A stretch of 64,000 bases of DNA from Leptospira bandrabouensis (GCF_004770905.1 NZ_RQHT01000014.1:992001-1056000); one strand, 5' to 3'; positions 48,719 through 57,057 are shown, counted from the stretch's first letter. Program-made: numbers and translations. Notes: generated from the sequence alone by a model not told the origin.

Positions 48719-48787
48719 ATGGTAGAAGGGCTGCATTGGGAGGCGGGTTCAGTTCCCCACCCTCAAATCGGGCGGGGATACTAATAT
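48719..48787 (+). repeat. 69-bp intergenic repeat, copy B
   Basis: Second copy of the repeat at 19379, in the same orientation and length (about 84% identity to each of the other two). The CCCCACCC/GGGCGGGG stem is kept intact. The alternative GGGTGG/CCACCC pairing is weakened by a T to A change. It lies in the 385-base gap (48497-48881) between the carbonic anhydrase and arsR-type genes, which otherwise holds only the arsR promoter and operator. Confidence 0.8.
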
Positions 48788-48830
48788 TCGCCGATTCGAA
48801 CTTTCATTGCATACCACTTACCTTTTCCCC

Positions 48831-48898
48831 TTGACAAGATCCTAGACTTCCTTCAATTTAACCAAAAGGTTAATTAGCTATATGGTTAAATTGAAGGA
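48831..48898 (+). promoter_or_regulatory. ArsR-family promoter and operator: TTGACA plus perfect 16-bp inverted repeat
   Basis: TTGACA (48831-48836) is a consensus -35 box; at 17-base spacing CAATTT (48854) would be the -10 box. Arms TCCTTCAATTTAACCA (48849-48864) and TGGTTAAATTGAAGGA (48883-48898) are perfect complements separated by 18 bases. The right arm covers all but the first base of the arsR start codon. The left arm overlaps the -10 box. This fits a self-repression operator. No Shine-Dalgarno sequence is seen before ATG 48882. Confidence 0.65.
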
Positions 48899-49244
48899 TC
48901 CTGAGGAAAAACTCAATGCTACGTTTCAGGCATTGGCAGATCCTACACGGCGAAAGATATTGATGCAATTGGTTTCAGGAGAGGCGACAGTCCTTCAGTT
49001 GGCTGAACCTTTCGAGATGAGCCTTCCTGGAATTTCCAAACACCTCAAAGTATTAGAAAAAGCAGGACTCATTGAAAAAACCAAAACAGCCCAGTTTCGC
49101 CCCTGTCGATTGAAGGTTGAGGCATTACAAGAAGCTAACCAATGGTTGGAACAATACAAACAATTATGGGAAGAACGATTCGATCGTTTAGATGCTTATT
49201 TAACAGAATTACAAAAACAACAGGGAAAAACTAACAATGTTTAA
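48882..49244 (+). CDS. ArsR family transcription regulator
   Basis: The 120-residue winged-helix protein reads TFQALADPTRRKILMQLVSGEATVLQLAEPFEMSLPGISKHLKVLEKAGLIEKTKTAQFRPCRL, typical of the ArsR subfamily that accompanies SRPBCC/AHSA1 genes. The cysteine pair of metal-sensing ArsR proteins is absent, so a metal ligand is unlikely. The gene overlaps the SRPBCC gene by 8 bases and its start codon is within a perfect operator-like repeat, so autoregulation is expected. The downstream MATE pump may be part of the same regulon. Confidence 0.9.
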   Translation: MVKLKDPEEKLNATFQALADPTRRKILMQLVSGEATVLQLAEPFEMSLPGISKHLKVLEKAGLIEKTKTAQFRPCRLKVEALQEANQWLEQYKQLWEERFDRLDAYLTELQKQQGKTNNV

Positions 49245-50199
49245 ATCAGATCCAATTGTTACATTAGAAGAAAAAATCGTTCGTATTGAAAGACTATTTG
49301 ATGCTCCCATTCAACTTGTTTGGGAGGTATGGACAAACCCTATACATATTGGAAAGTGGTGGGGCCCAAAAGGATTTACAAATCCCACTGTGGAATTTGA
49401 TTTTAAAGTTGGCGGATCATATCGAATCATTATGCGATCACCTGATGGAGTCGATTATCCTGTTAAAGGACAATTTTTAGAAATCACACCTTTTCAAAGT
49501 TTTGTGATTAGTGATTTAGTAGATGAACATCCAGACGAATGGGTAAAGGAAGTTCAGAAAATGGCGGGAATCACAGGTGATAGAGAAATCTTAAACTCGA
49601 AATTAAGGGTTCTCTTCGAGGAAGTTGGTGAAAAAACAAAAGTTGTTCTTATTACAGAATTTGCTAATAACCAAATACGAGACGGTTTTGCCAATTCAGG
49701 TATGAAAGAAGGTTGGTCACAAAGTTTCGAAAAATTGGAAGAAAATGCACTACCAAAATCTAACCAAATTTTTATAGAGAAAAAATTGAACCATCCACAA
49801 CAAATAGTTTTTAAAGCCTTCTCTGATCCACTAACAATTAGTAATTGGTGGGGACCAACAGGTTTTAAAACAACTACAAAAACCATGGACTTTAAAGTAG
49901 GGGGGAGATGGGTTTTTACTATGGATGGACCTGATGGAACTATTTGGCCAAATACAATTGAATATAAAGAAATTAGAGAATACGAATATATAGAATACCA
50001 ACATGGGTCCGGAGATAAAAATAAAAATGATGATTTTTTGGTGACCATAAATCTACTTGCCCTCGATAAGAACCAAACATTAGTAAAGATGCAAATGACT
50101 TTTTTTGATACAAACGTTCGAAATGCGAAGTTAAGAATTGGTGCAATAGAAGGTGGAAAACAAACACTTTCAAGACTCAGCCAATATTTGGAGAAATAA
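49237..50199 (+). CDS. Tandem SRPBCC/AHSA1-domain protein
   Basis: The 320-residue protein contains two SRPBCC (START-like, AHSA1) domains, residues about 10-165 and 175-318. Each has a hallmark segment: HIGKWWGPKGFTNPTVEFDFKVGGSYR in the first and ISNWWGPTGFKTTTKTMDFKVGGRWV in the second. These domains bind hydrophobic ligands; no catalytic role is assigned. Most AHSA1 partners of ArsR proteins have one domain, so the tandem form is less common. It is coupled with arsR (8-base overlap) and followed after one base by the MATE gene. Confidence 0.9.
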   Translation: MFKSDPIVTLEEKIVRIERLFDAPIQLVWEVWTNPIHIGKWWGPKGFTNPTVEFDFKVGGSYRIIMRSPDGVDYPVKGQFLEITPFQSFVISDLVDEHPDEWVKEVQKMAGITGDREILNSKLRVLFEEVGEKTKVVLITEFANNQIRDGFANSGMKEGWSQSFEKLEENALPKSNQIFIEKKLNHPQQIVFKAFSDPLTISNWWGPTGFKTTTKTMDFKVGGRWVFTMDGPDGTIWPNTIEYKEIREYEYIEYQHGSGDKNKNDDFLVTINLLALDKNQTLVKMQMTFFDTNVRNAKLRIGAIEGGKQTLSRLSQYLEK

Positions 50200-50200
50200 A

Positions 50201-51592
50201 ATGACAAGTGCTAGTTTATGGGAAGATTTAAAAAAAGCTCTTGCTGGTTCTGAAGAAGACTATACAGAAGTTAGTATTCGAAAGGCTGTCTTTTTACTTT
50301 CAGTTCCAATGGTATTGGAGTTAGTATTAGAATCGGTATTTGCTGTTGTAGATATTTATTTTGTAGGTTCCTTAGGTGCGTCCGCGATAGCAACAGTAGG
50401 ACTTACTGAAACCTATTTATTCCTTTTGTATTCTGTTGCAATGGGACTATCATTTTCTGTAACAGCCATTATCGCTAGACGTATCGGTGAAAAAGAAAAA
50501 GATAAAGCTGGGGTGGCTGCCATCCAATCCATTTGGATTGCTATTTTTGCATCCATTCCATTTGCGATTGCCGGCATATTCTTTTCGAAAGAACTTCTTA
50601 CCCTGATGGGTGGCGATGAGTGGGTGTTAAATGAAGGTTATCACTACATGCAGTGGATGTTAGGTGGTAACATTGTAATAGTACTCCTTTTTCTTATCAA
50701 TGCAGTTTTTCGTGGGGCAGGTGATGCTGCCATTTCTATGAGGGTTTTGTGGATCTCTAACGGATTAAATATTATCCTAGATCCAATTTTTATCTTTGGC
50801 TGGGGACCAATTCCTGCTTATGGAATTACAGGAGCTGCCATGGCTACTAACATCGGACGTGGGATAGGAGTCCTTTTTCAGTTATGGCTTTTATTTAGAG
50901 GTGGGAAACATATCAAAATTCTCCGATCCCATCTAAAAATGGAATGGGATACCATTCGTGGAATTTTAAAAACATCACTCGGTGGAATTGGGCAAATGAT
51001 TGTGGGAATGACCTCCTGGATTTTTATCATGAGGATACTTTCTGAGTTTGGTAGTCAAACGGTTGCGGGAGCAACCATTGCTCTTCGAACTATGATGTTT
51101 ACCATGATGCCTTCTTGGGGTATGTCTAACGCCGTTGCAACGTTAGTTGGTCAGAATCTAGGTGCAGGAAAACCGGACCGAGCTGAACAATCAGTTTGGT
51201 ATACTGGATTCTGTAATATGGGTTATTTAATTTTAGTTTCCATCATCTATTATTTTTGGAGCGAAAATTTAATTTCTATTTTTACAGAGGATCCAGAAGT
51301 CATAAAAATTGGCGGACAATGGTTACAAATTGTTTCTTACTCATACTTTATCTATGCTTGGTGGATGGCCGCAGGACAAGCGTTTAATGGAGCAGGGGAC
51401 ACGATTACACCAACTAAAATCAATATTGTTTTCTTCTGGATCATTCAGATTCCCTTAGCTTATCTTTTGGGAAAATATTTTTCATTCGGCTCTACTGGAG
51501 TTTTTTGGTCCATCATGATTTCCGAATCTTCTGTAGGTGTATTTACTCTTTGGTTGTTTACTAAAGGAAATTGGAAACAAACTAAGGTTTAA
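50201..51592 (+). CDS. MATE family multidrug efflux transporter
   Basis: The 463-residue protein has about 12 transmembrane helices and belongs to the MATE family of sodium- or proton-driven drug exporters. Indicators are LLSVPMVLELVLESVFAVVDIYFVGSLG near residue 30, NAVFRGAGDAAISMRVL near residue 180 and AGQAFNGAGDTITPTKIN near residue 400, the two duplicated halves. GGAG seven bases before ATG 50201 decides the start over the in-frame 50153. It is probably co-transcribed with the upstream SRPBCC gene. The substrate is unknown. Confidence 0.93.
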   Translation: MTSASLWEDLKKALAGSEEDYTEVSIRKAVFLLSVPMVLELVLESVFAVVDIYFVGSLGASAIATVGLTETYLFLLYSVAMGLSFSVTAIIARRIGEKEKDKAGVAAIQSIWIAIFASIPFAIAGIFFSKELLTLMGGDEWVLNEGYHYMQWMLGGNIVIVLLFLINAVFRGAGDAAISMRVLWISNGLNIILDPIFIFGWGPIPAYGITGAAMATNIGRGIGVLFQLWLLFRGGKHIKILRSHLKMEWDTIRGILKTSLGGIGQMIVGMTSWIFIMRILSEFGSQTVAGATIALRTMMFTMMPSWGMSNAVATLVGQNLGAGKPDRAEQSVWYTGFCNMGYLILVSIIYYFWSENLISIFTEDPEVIKIGGQWLQIVSYSYFIYAWWMAAGQAFNGAGDTITPTKINIVFFWIIQIPLAYLLGKYFSFGSTGVFWSIMISESSVGVFTLWLFTKGNWKQTKV

Positions 51593-51612
51593 TAGAGGTA
51601 AGGGAACAAATT

Positions 51613-52020
51613 ATGAAGTCAAAGATTCCAAAGTCAATTGATGAATATATTGAGAACTTTCCAAAAGAAGTGCAATTGGTCCTTCAAAAGATACGTAAAA
51701 CAATCCAAAAGGAAGCACCAAACGCTACTGAAACCATTAGTTATGCAATTCCTACATTTGTACAAAATGGAAACCTATTACATTTTGCAGCATTTTCGAA
51801 ACATATAGGTTTTTATGCCCTTCCTTCTGGAAACCAGGCTTTTCAGAAGGAAATTTCAAAATACAAATTTGGAAAAGGTTCGATCCAATTTCCTTTAAAC
51901 GAACCTATACCTTATCCTTTGATCAAAAAAATTGTAAAATTTCGAGTGGACGAAAATTTAGAAAAAGTAAACAAAAAAGTTTCGAAAAAGAAAATACAAG
52001 TTCAAAAAAAAAAATCTTAA
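51613..52020 (+). CDS. DUF1801 (YdhG-like) protein
   Basis: The 135-residue protein matches the DUF1801 family: SIDEYIENFPKEVQLVLQKIRKTIQKEAPNATETISYAIPTFVQNGNLLHFAAFSKHIGFYALP. Members have been linked to iron chaperoning or small-ligand binding, but the function is not settled. It follows the MATE gene by 20 bases and is likely in the same operon. The C-terminus is lysine-rich and encoded partly by an A11 run near 52004-52014, which could be prone to slippage but would alter only the last residues. Confidence 0.85.
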   Translation: MKSKIPKSIDEYIENFPKEVQLVLQKIRKTIQKEAPNATETISYAIPTFVQNGNLLHFAAFSKHIGFYALPSGNQAFQKEISKYKFGKGSIQFPLNEPIPYPLIKKIVKFRVDENLEKVNKKVSKKKIQVQKKKS

Positions 52021-52181
52021 CCAAGCCATGAGTGACGAGTTGTTATTTCTTCGATGTTATTATTTTCTATTTTGACTAAGATTTATTTTTGTCTCTTAGT
52101 TTCTTAGATACATATTTCGATTTACAAGACTTGACTCATTACAATAATCAAGCCATCTGTTTTTCTGAATGAGGATCATAG

Positions 52182-52976
52182 ATGGAGTTTGAAACTAATA
52201 GCCGACTTTATTTATGGAACAGTCGAGTTATGTTTGCAACTAACGATATGCAGACAGATTTTCATTCACATTATGCAGCAACACTTGCAATCTCTTTAGA
52301 AAAAAATATTACAATCGAAACTAATTTAGGTAAGGAAGAATATAGAGTCGCACTTGTAGGACCCAATACCTATCATCGCACGATTTCGCCTGGAGTAGAA
52401 ATGGTGGCACTCCTGATCGATCCAGAAACTTATGAGTATGGATCCATTTCTCAATCAGTAGCATCTGGTGAAGTGAAAAGGTTAGAGGTGCAAAAATTTT
52501 TACCTTTAATTCATTCACTTTGGTCATTGTATTATGGCGACCTAGAAGATAATGAAGCAACTCAACTTCAATTAAATTTGCTACGAACTGTTTATCCTTT
52601 TGAAAAATTAAATTCTACTATGGATCCAAGAATTGAAAAGATTGCAAAAAGAATTCGATTGGAAATTCCGAATAGCATTAGAATGAAAGAAATTGGTAAA
52701 GATTTTTCAATTTCAGAAGATAGATTGATACGGTTGTTCAAAGAAAATCTTGGAATTCCGTTGCGAAGATATCTGTTATGGGTTCGTATATTACGAGCAG
52801 TCAAAGAATTAAAAGCAGGAAAAAATCTCACCGAAGCAGCACATGAAGCGGGCTTTTCCGACTCTGCTCATTTTTCGAGAACATTCAAAGAAAATTTTGG
52901 ATTTATACCATCGTTATTTTTTGGACATTTAAAAACTGCGGAAGTTCGATTTTGTGAACCTGAAGAAAATTTCTAA
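52182..52976 (+). CDS. AraC family transcription regulator
   Basis: The 264-residue protein ends in a double helix-turn-helix AraC domain (about 160-255), with MKEIGKDFSISEDRLIRLFKENLGIPLRRYLLWVRI and LTEAAHEAGFSDSAHFSRTFKENFGFIPS. The N-terminal half (about 15-130) is a cupin-like ligand domain that contains DFHSHYAATLAISLE. It is preceded by a 161-base gap (52021-52181) with nothing recognisable and followed by an M24 peptidase gene after 86 bases. Target genes are unknown, and the M24/SMP-30-like genes that follow are candidates. Confidence 0.88.
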   Translation: MEFETNSRLYLWNSRVMFATNDMQTDFHSHYAATLAISLEKNITIETNLGKEEYRVALVGPNTYHRTISPGVEMVALLIDPETYEYGSISQSVASGEVKRLEVQKFLPLIHSLWSLYYGDLEDNEATQLQLNLLRTVYPFEKLNSTMDPRIEKIAKRIRLEIPNSIRMKEIGKDFSISEDRLIRLFKENLGIPLRRYLLWVRILRAVKELKAGKNLTEAAHEAGFSDSAHFSRTFKENFGFIPSLFFGHLKTAEVRFCEPEENF

Positions 52977-53062
52977 TAAATCTTAAAAAATACCGGAATC
53001 ATTCAAGCACAGTTTTTTAGATTTTGTTATCCTCTTCTTTCTAATAAGGAAATGAGAAACTG

Positions 53063-53947
53063 ATGCCCCTAACCACTGAAAGAGGATTGTTATCGAAGTT
53101 ATCCTCCAAATTTTCAAAATTAAAATCGGAATCGATTAAAACTCCATCCATGGAAGAAAAATCAGGATTTCTTAAAGCTCAAAAATTAGCCTATGAATGT
53201 GTTACGACCATTGAAAAGGAAATGAAACCTGGTTGGACAGAAAAACAAACCGCCAAACGAATGGATGAGTTTCTGCGAGACCACGGAGTCAAAGTATTTT
53301 TGCATAGGCCGTTTGCTTGGTTTGGCGAACATGCAAGGTTTGATGGATACAAACGGTTTACTCAATTTCATCCGGGTAAAAAGAAATTAATAGAAGAAGA
53401 ATCATTTATACTAGATGTATCCCCTGTTGTAGACGGTTACATTGGTGATATCGGTTACTCTTCTTCGTTAATCAAAAATCCAGAACTCGATAAAGGTATG
53501 GAATACTTATTACACCTTCGAGAAGAAATCCCAAAATACTTTAATTCAAAAATGACTTCTTCAGAAATTTGGTGGAAGATAGATGTAGAAGCAAAAAAAT
53601 CCGGATTTCACAACGTACACGCGTTATATCCTTTTGCCGTTCTTGGTCACCGTGTATATAAAGTAAACCTTCCCAACATTTCGTTCCCAATATTACCTAT
53701 AAGTTTTGCTAGTTGGTTTAGTTTACAAGGATCTTATGAATTTTTATCTCATAAGGTATTACCTGAATTATTAACACCTGATCATGAAGGAAACAAAGTC
53801 GGATTATGGGCCATTGAACCACATCTTGGTTGGGGGAAAACTGGATTTAAGTTTGAAGAGATACTCGTAGTAGAAGAGGACAAAGCATATTGGTTAGATG
53901 ATGATGTTCCTCATGTAAAAAAATACCAAACTAAAAAGGCAATTTAA
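53063..53947 (+). CDS. M24 family metallopeptidase-like protein
   Basis: The 294-residue protein has a pita-bread fold like methionine aminopeptidase and Xaa-Pro peptidases. Metal-ligand regions are visible: FILDVSPVVDGYIGDIG (two Asp), AVLGHRVYKV (His), and LLTPDHEGNKVGLWAIEPHLGW (Glu). The protein is shorter than Xaa-Pro dipeptidases because it lacks their N-terminal domain. Substrate is not clear and some members are non-enzymatic. Its stop overlaps the start of the following lipoprotein gene by one base (TAATG), so they are co-translated. Confidence 0.85.
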   Translation: MPLTTERGLLSKLSSKFSKLKSESIKTPSMEEKSGFLKAQKLAYECVTTIEKEMKPGWTEKQTAKRMDEFLRDHGVKVFLHRPFAWFGEHARFDGYKRFTQFHPGKKKLIEEESFILDVSPVVDGYIGDIGYSSSLIKNPELDKGMEYLLHLREEIPKYFNSKMTSSEIWWKIDVEAKKSGFHNVHALYPFAVLGHRVYKVNLPNISFPILPISFASWFSLQGSYEFLSHKVLPELLTPDHEGNKVGLWAIEPHLGWGKTGFKFEEILVVEEDKAYWLDDDVPHVKKYQTKKAI

Positions 53948-55194
53948 TGAAAGTGATTAAGTTACAATCAACAATTTTGATATCAATGTTATTCGTTTCT
54001 TGTAATACAGGAAACATTAAAATCGGAAAGGCCTATCCACTGGGAAGTGTTCCCGAATCAGTTTTAAAAGTAAGTAATCCAGATCCGTTTTTAAATCATC
54101 TCAATACAAATATGCCTGAATTACCTGGGCACGATGACTTAATTTTTGACAATAAAAATCAAATTGCTTTTGCCTCGGGAATGGATGGTTGGATTTGGAA
54201 ATTAGATTTTAAATCTAATACAGCATTAGCTTGGGTAAAAACTCCGGTGAATCCTGCTGGGTTACAGTTTTCAAATAAAAAGAATGAATCGATTTTAGTT
54301 TGTGCATCCAAACTCGGAGGTGTGAGTTATGATGAAACAAAACAAGTTGGGTTATATGAAGTAAATATTAAATCGAAAACAGTAGTTCCAATATTATTAA
54401 CATTACCTAAAACGAATCCGGATGATTTTGAAATGGTTTATCCAGAATCAAAACGTCCAACTTTTGCATTAAAGAATTTAAATGAAGCAAACTCGCGCCC
54501 GTTTTCATTGTGTAATGATCTTGCAGTTTCTCTAGATGGAAATAGAATTTATCTTTCAGAACCTTTCGAAAGAGCAGATGCGGCCATGGGAAGTGGAGCT
54601 GTTCCCGAAGCAATAGGGCTTTATCCTCATGGTAAACTTTGGATGTTTGATAGAAAACAAAATACCATATCTTTAGTTATGAGTGGGTTTACTTTTGTTG
54701 ATGGAATCATCATTGCAGACCATACCAATTCTAAAGAGGAATCTGTAATCATTACTGAAACTACAAAGTTTAGAATCATTAAAGCAAATATCAGTGGCAA
54801 ACAAGAAGGTACTTTTGAAGTTTTATTAGAAAATCTTCCGGGGCTTGCTGATGGATTAGAACGAGATGACAAGGGAAGGATTTGGGTCGGTATCATTAAA
54901 CCTAGATCTGGTCTTGTCAATTTGATTCATAACAAACCTTGGTTAAAACCACTGTTACTCTCTCTTCCACAGCGAATGTTACCAATTGCCAAAAAAACGG
55001 GAATCCTTGTTTTGAATGCCAATGGAAAAACTCCCTTATACTATTCGATGCATGATGGATCAAAAATCAAAGATATCTCTGTAGCAGTTCCAAACTTAGA
55101 CTCTGTTTATTTTCCTTCCTTTGATACATCCTCAAGAGGTTTGTATTCCCTACCTTTGTCTAGTATTTCGTTAGGTGATACGTCTAATGATTAA
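53947..55194 (+). CDS. SMP-30/gluconolactonase-like lipoprotein, copy 1
   Basis: The 415-residue protein has a lipoprotein signal (LISMLFVSC, Cys near residue 19) and a six-bladed beta-propeller of the SMP-30/strictosidine-synthase-like group (about 50-410). Typical segments are DDLIFDNKNQIAFASGMDGWIWKLD, LAVSLDGNRIYLSEPFE, and LADGLERDDKGRIWVGI, with Asp and Glu residues that may hold a metal. A paralogue follows directly. The gene is linked with the M24-type gene by overlap. Hydrolytic activity on lactones or esters is possible but unproven. Confidence 0.8.
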   Translation: MKVIKLQSTILISMLFVSCNTGNIKIGKAYPLGSVPESVLKVSNPDPFLNHLNTNMPELPGHDDLIFDNKNQIAFASGMDGWIWKLDFKSNTALAWVKTPVNPAGLQFSNKKNESILVCASKLGGVSYDETKQVGLYEVNIKSKTVVPILLTLPKTNPDDFEMVYPESKRPTFALKNLNEANSRPFSLCNDLAVSLDGNRIYLSEPFERADAAMGSGAVPEAIGLYPHGKLWMFDRKQNTISLVMSGFTFVDGIIIADHTNSKEESVIITETTKFRIIKANISGKQEGTFEVLLENLPGLADGLERDDKGRIWVGIIKPRSGLVNLIHNKPWLKPLLLSLPQRMLPIAKKTGILVLNANGKTPLYYSMHDGSKIKDISVAVPNLDSVYFPSFDTSSRGLYSLPLSSISLGDTSND

Positions 55195-56482
55195 AAAAGT
55201 AATCCAACCAAAAATTCAAAAACAAATACTGGTTTCATTTTATATACTTGGTTTGTTTTTAATCTTATTTTCCTGTCGAACACCAGAAGAATATTTCAAA
55301 AACCAAATAAAAGAACAAATCAATTTACCTTATCATTCAGGAATCAATGCAATCAAGTCAGAGGGAGATCCGATCAAACAGAATGTAGCCATAAGCGGAT
55401 CCTCTTTACCCGCACAAGATGAGATTTTGTTACAAGAAGATTTAGGCAGAGCATTTGTTGCTTCCATTGATGGTTGGATTTGGAAAGTAAATTTGCATAA
55501 TCACGAAGCAGAACCATTGATAAAAACTCCGCTTCTACCAGGTGGTATGGTGTTTCATCCAAAAAACAAAGACATCGTCTATATGTGCCTATCTCGTGGA
55601 AAAGAACATACTGATAAAAATTCTGCCGTTCCTGGGATTTACGAATTAACAATTTCCACAAAACAATTAAGAAAAATTGGGAGCCGTGTTCCTATCGTAG
55701 ATAAAACTAAAGAACCATCGGCAAATCATATCGGAATCTTTTTTCCAAAAGGAAAAGAAACAAAAATACCCTTTTCGAAATTATCAGAAAGTAACAGTCG
55801 CAATGTGGAAAAGGCAGATGATTTAGCAATTAGTAGGGATGGTCAGAGAATTTATTTTACAGAACCTTATGATCATCCTGATGCAATCCTTGGAGTGAGT
55901 TTACAATCAAAACAAGAAGTTCTCACACTTGGAAGAAATGGACATCTTTGGAAATATGATTTAAACGATAACACCGTGAGTTTGATCGCATATCAATACA
56001 CTTACTTAGATGGAATTTTATTGGAATATTCTAATGGAGATTTCGAATCTTCCATTCTATTAAACGAATTATCAAAATCTAGGCTCATTCGTTTGCACCT
56101 AACGGGAGATAAACAAGGTAAAGATGAAATAGTGATTGAAGGTCTACCTGGATTTCCTGATGGAATGGACAGAGATCCAAAGGGTCGTATCTGGGTTGCC
56201 ATTCCAGTAGAACGTTCGAAACTAATTACGTGGTTACACAATCATCCCTTTTGGAAACGACTTGTTCTTTATATACCAGAAAAACTCCAACCAGTTTCCA
56301 AAAAAACTGGCATACTCGCTCTTTCACCTAATGGAAGTGAGCCATTGTATTTCAGCATGCACGATGGAAGTTTATTCTCTTATATCATTGTGGTTGTCCC
56401 CGGAAAAGAAAAGTTATATCTCGCCGTATACCAAGATGGTTTTAAAGGATTTGTTACAATGCCTTATCCTAACAATCTTTAG
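55187..56482 (+). CDS. SMP-30/gluconolactonase-like lipoprotein, copy 2
   Basis: The 431-residue protein is a paralogue of the one encoded at 53947: it also shows ASIDGWIWKVN, DDLAISRDGQRIYFTEPY, FPDGMDRDPKGRIWVAI and LYFSMHDGS. It has a hydrophobic segment ending in LFLILFSC (Cys near residue 29), again suggesting a lipoprotein. It starts at ATG 55187 (AGGTG at 55173-55177), inside the 3' end of copy 1 by 8 bases, so translation is coupled. The pair probably arose by tandem duplication and may act on related substrates in the periplasm. Confidence 0.8.
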   Translation: MIKKVIQPKIQKQILVSFYILGLFLILFSCRTPEEYFKNQIKEQINLPYHSGINAIKSEGDPIKQNVAISGSSLPAQDEILLQEDLGRAFVASIDGWIWKVNLHNHEAEPLIKTPLLPGGMVFHPKNKDIVYMCLSRGKEHTDKNSAVPGIYELTISTKQLRKIGSRVPIVDKTKEPSANHIGIFFPKGKETKIPFSKLSESNSRNVEKADDLAISRDGQRIYFTEPYDHPDAILGVSLQSKQEVLTLGRNGHLWKYDLNDNTVSLIAYQYTYLDGILLEYSNGDFESSILLNELSKSRLIRLHLTGDKQGKDEIVIEGLPGFPDGMDRDPKGRIWVAIPVERSKLITWLHNHPFWKRLVLYIPEKLQPVSKKTGILALSPNGSEPLYFSMHDGSLFSYIIVVVPGKEKLYLAVYQDGFKGFVTMPYPNNL

Positions 56483-56493
56483 TTGAAAATTGG

Positions 56494-56599
56494 GGCGCCT
56501 CGCAATCGGTTTTACATTCAGCTAATATCGATGATGCGATCCCGCTCTTCGTTCCAATCTTTCCCTTCGGGAAAGGATTTCCACTGCGATCGGTGGCGC
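56494..56599. repeat. GC-rich palindromic element downstream of the lipoprotein pair
   Basis: The segment opens with GGCGCC and CGCAATCGG and closes with TGCGATCGGTGGCGCG, imperfect inverted ends. In the middle TTTCCCTTCGGGAAAGG forms a tight hairpin. Its composition is much more GC-rich than adjacent genes. It may be a dispersed extragenic palindrome or an old inserted repeat; other copies were not found in the window by eye. Confidence 0.4.
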
Positions 56600-56710
56600 G
56601 AAGAAATCTTATTTATAAGTGTTTCAAATTAAATTTGAAAGTTGAAACCACGAACTTTTCTCTTTTATTTTTTTTAGATTTAGAAAAGAAATTTTCTGTT
56701 ATAGAGATTT

Positions 56711-56779
56711 ATGGTATTTGGAGTTCATTGGGTGGCGGGTCTAGTTCCCCACCCTCCAATCGGGCGGGGATACTTATAT
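56711..56779 (+). repeat. 69-bp intergenic repeat, copy C
   Basis: Third copy, same strand and length as 19379 and 48719 (about 87% to A, 84% to B). The GGGTGG/CCACCC and CCCCACCC/GGGCGGGG pairings are both intact. In this copy the TAA of the chance reading frame is TTA, leaving a longer open frame without codon support. It sits in a 658-base gap (56483-57140). Confidence 0.8.
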
Positions 56780-56782
56780 CCC

Positions 56783-56986
56783 ATCCTGTCCAGGGAGACG
56801 AAGAGACTAAGCCCACTCCGCTGTTCGGACATCGTTTCCTCACTGTGCTCCGAGGCACGGCTCGAAAGCCATCGTGGCTTTCTTTCTGATTTGTTCGTTC
56901 CCTATGGGTCACTCACAAACCAGCTCGGGCCACTGTTCGAGTCAACTTCATAGTATATGTTAATTGATTGTTTGGAAGGAATGTCT
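56783..56986. other. Non-coding spacer with one hairpin
   Basis: This stretch is relatively GC-rich and shows no credible gene. GAAAGCCA (56864-56871) and TGGCTTTC (56875-56882) form an 8-bp stem with a 3-base loop followed by TTTCTG, a possible terminator on the plus strand. No other structure is evident. Confidence 0.4.
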
Positions 56987-57057
56987 TGCGGGCGAAGGGA
57001 CTCGAACCCTCGCCAGAAGCTTGGAAGGCTGCTGTGCTACCGTTACACCACACCCGC
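56987..57057 (-). tRNA. tRNA-Gly (anticodon TCC)
   Basis: The minus strand reads as a 71-nt cloverleaf: acceptor GCGGGTG pairing with CGCCCGC (one G-T pair), D arm GTGT/GCAC with AACGGTA loop, anticodon loop CTTCCAA with TCC, and T arm GAGGG/CCCTT with TTCGAGT. The second base pair of the anticodon stem (C28 with T42) is mismatched. CCA is not encoded; the base after the discriminator A is also A. It is a single tRNA gene between the repeat region and the M32 gene. Confidence 0.95.

Noticed and set aside
49554..50207. 217-residue open frame antisense to the SRPBCC gene
   Set aside because: The sense frame shows two clear SRPBCC domains; the antisense protein is Phe/Ser-rich without recognisable features.
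56593..56889. 98-residue open frame over the repeat and spacer
   Set aside because: It runs across the 69-bp repeat and has no ribosome-binding site or family resemblance; it is an accidental frame in GC-rich DNA.
56711..56953. Short open frame starting in repeat copy C; copies A and B also start with ATG and encode a related 21-residue peptide
   Set aside because: Between copies nearly all differences alter amino acids and only two of the changed codons are silent, no ribosome-binding site is present, and conservation is centred on the RNA stem. This fits a non-coding repeat.
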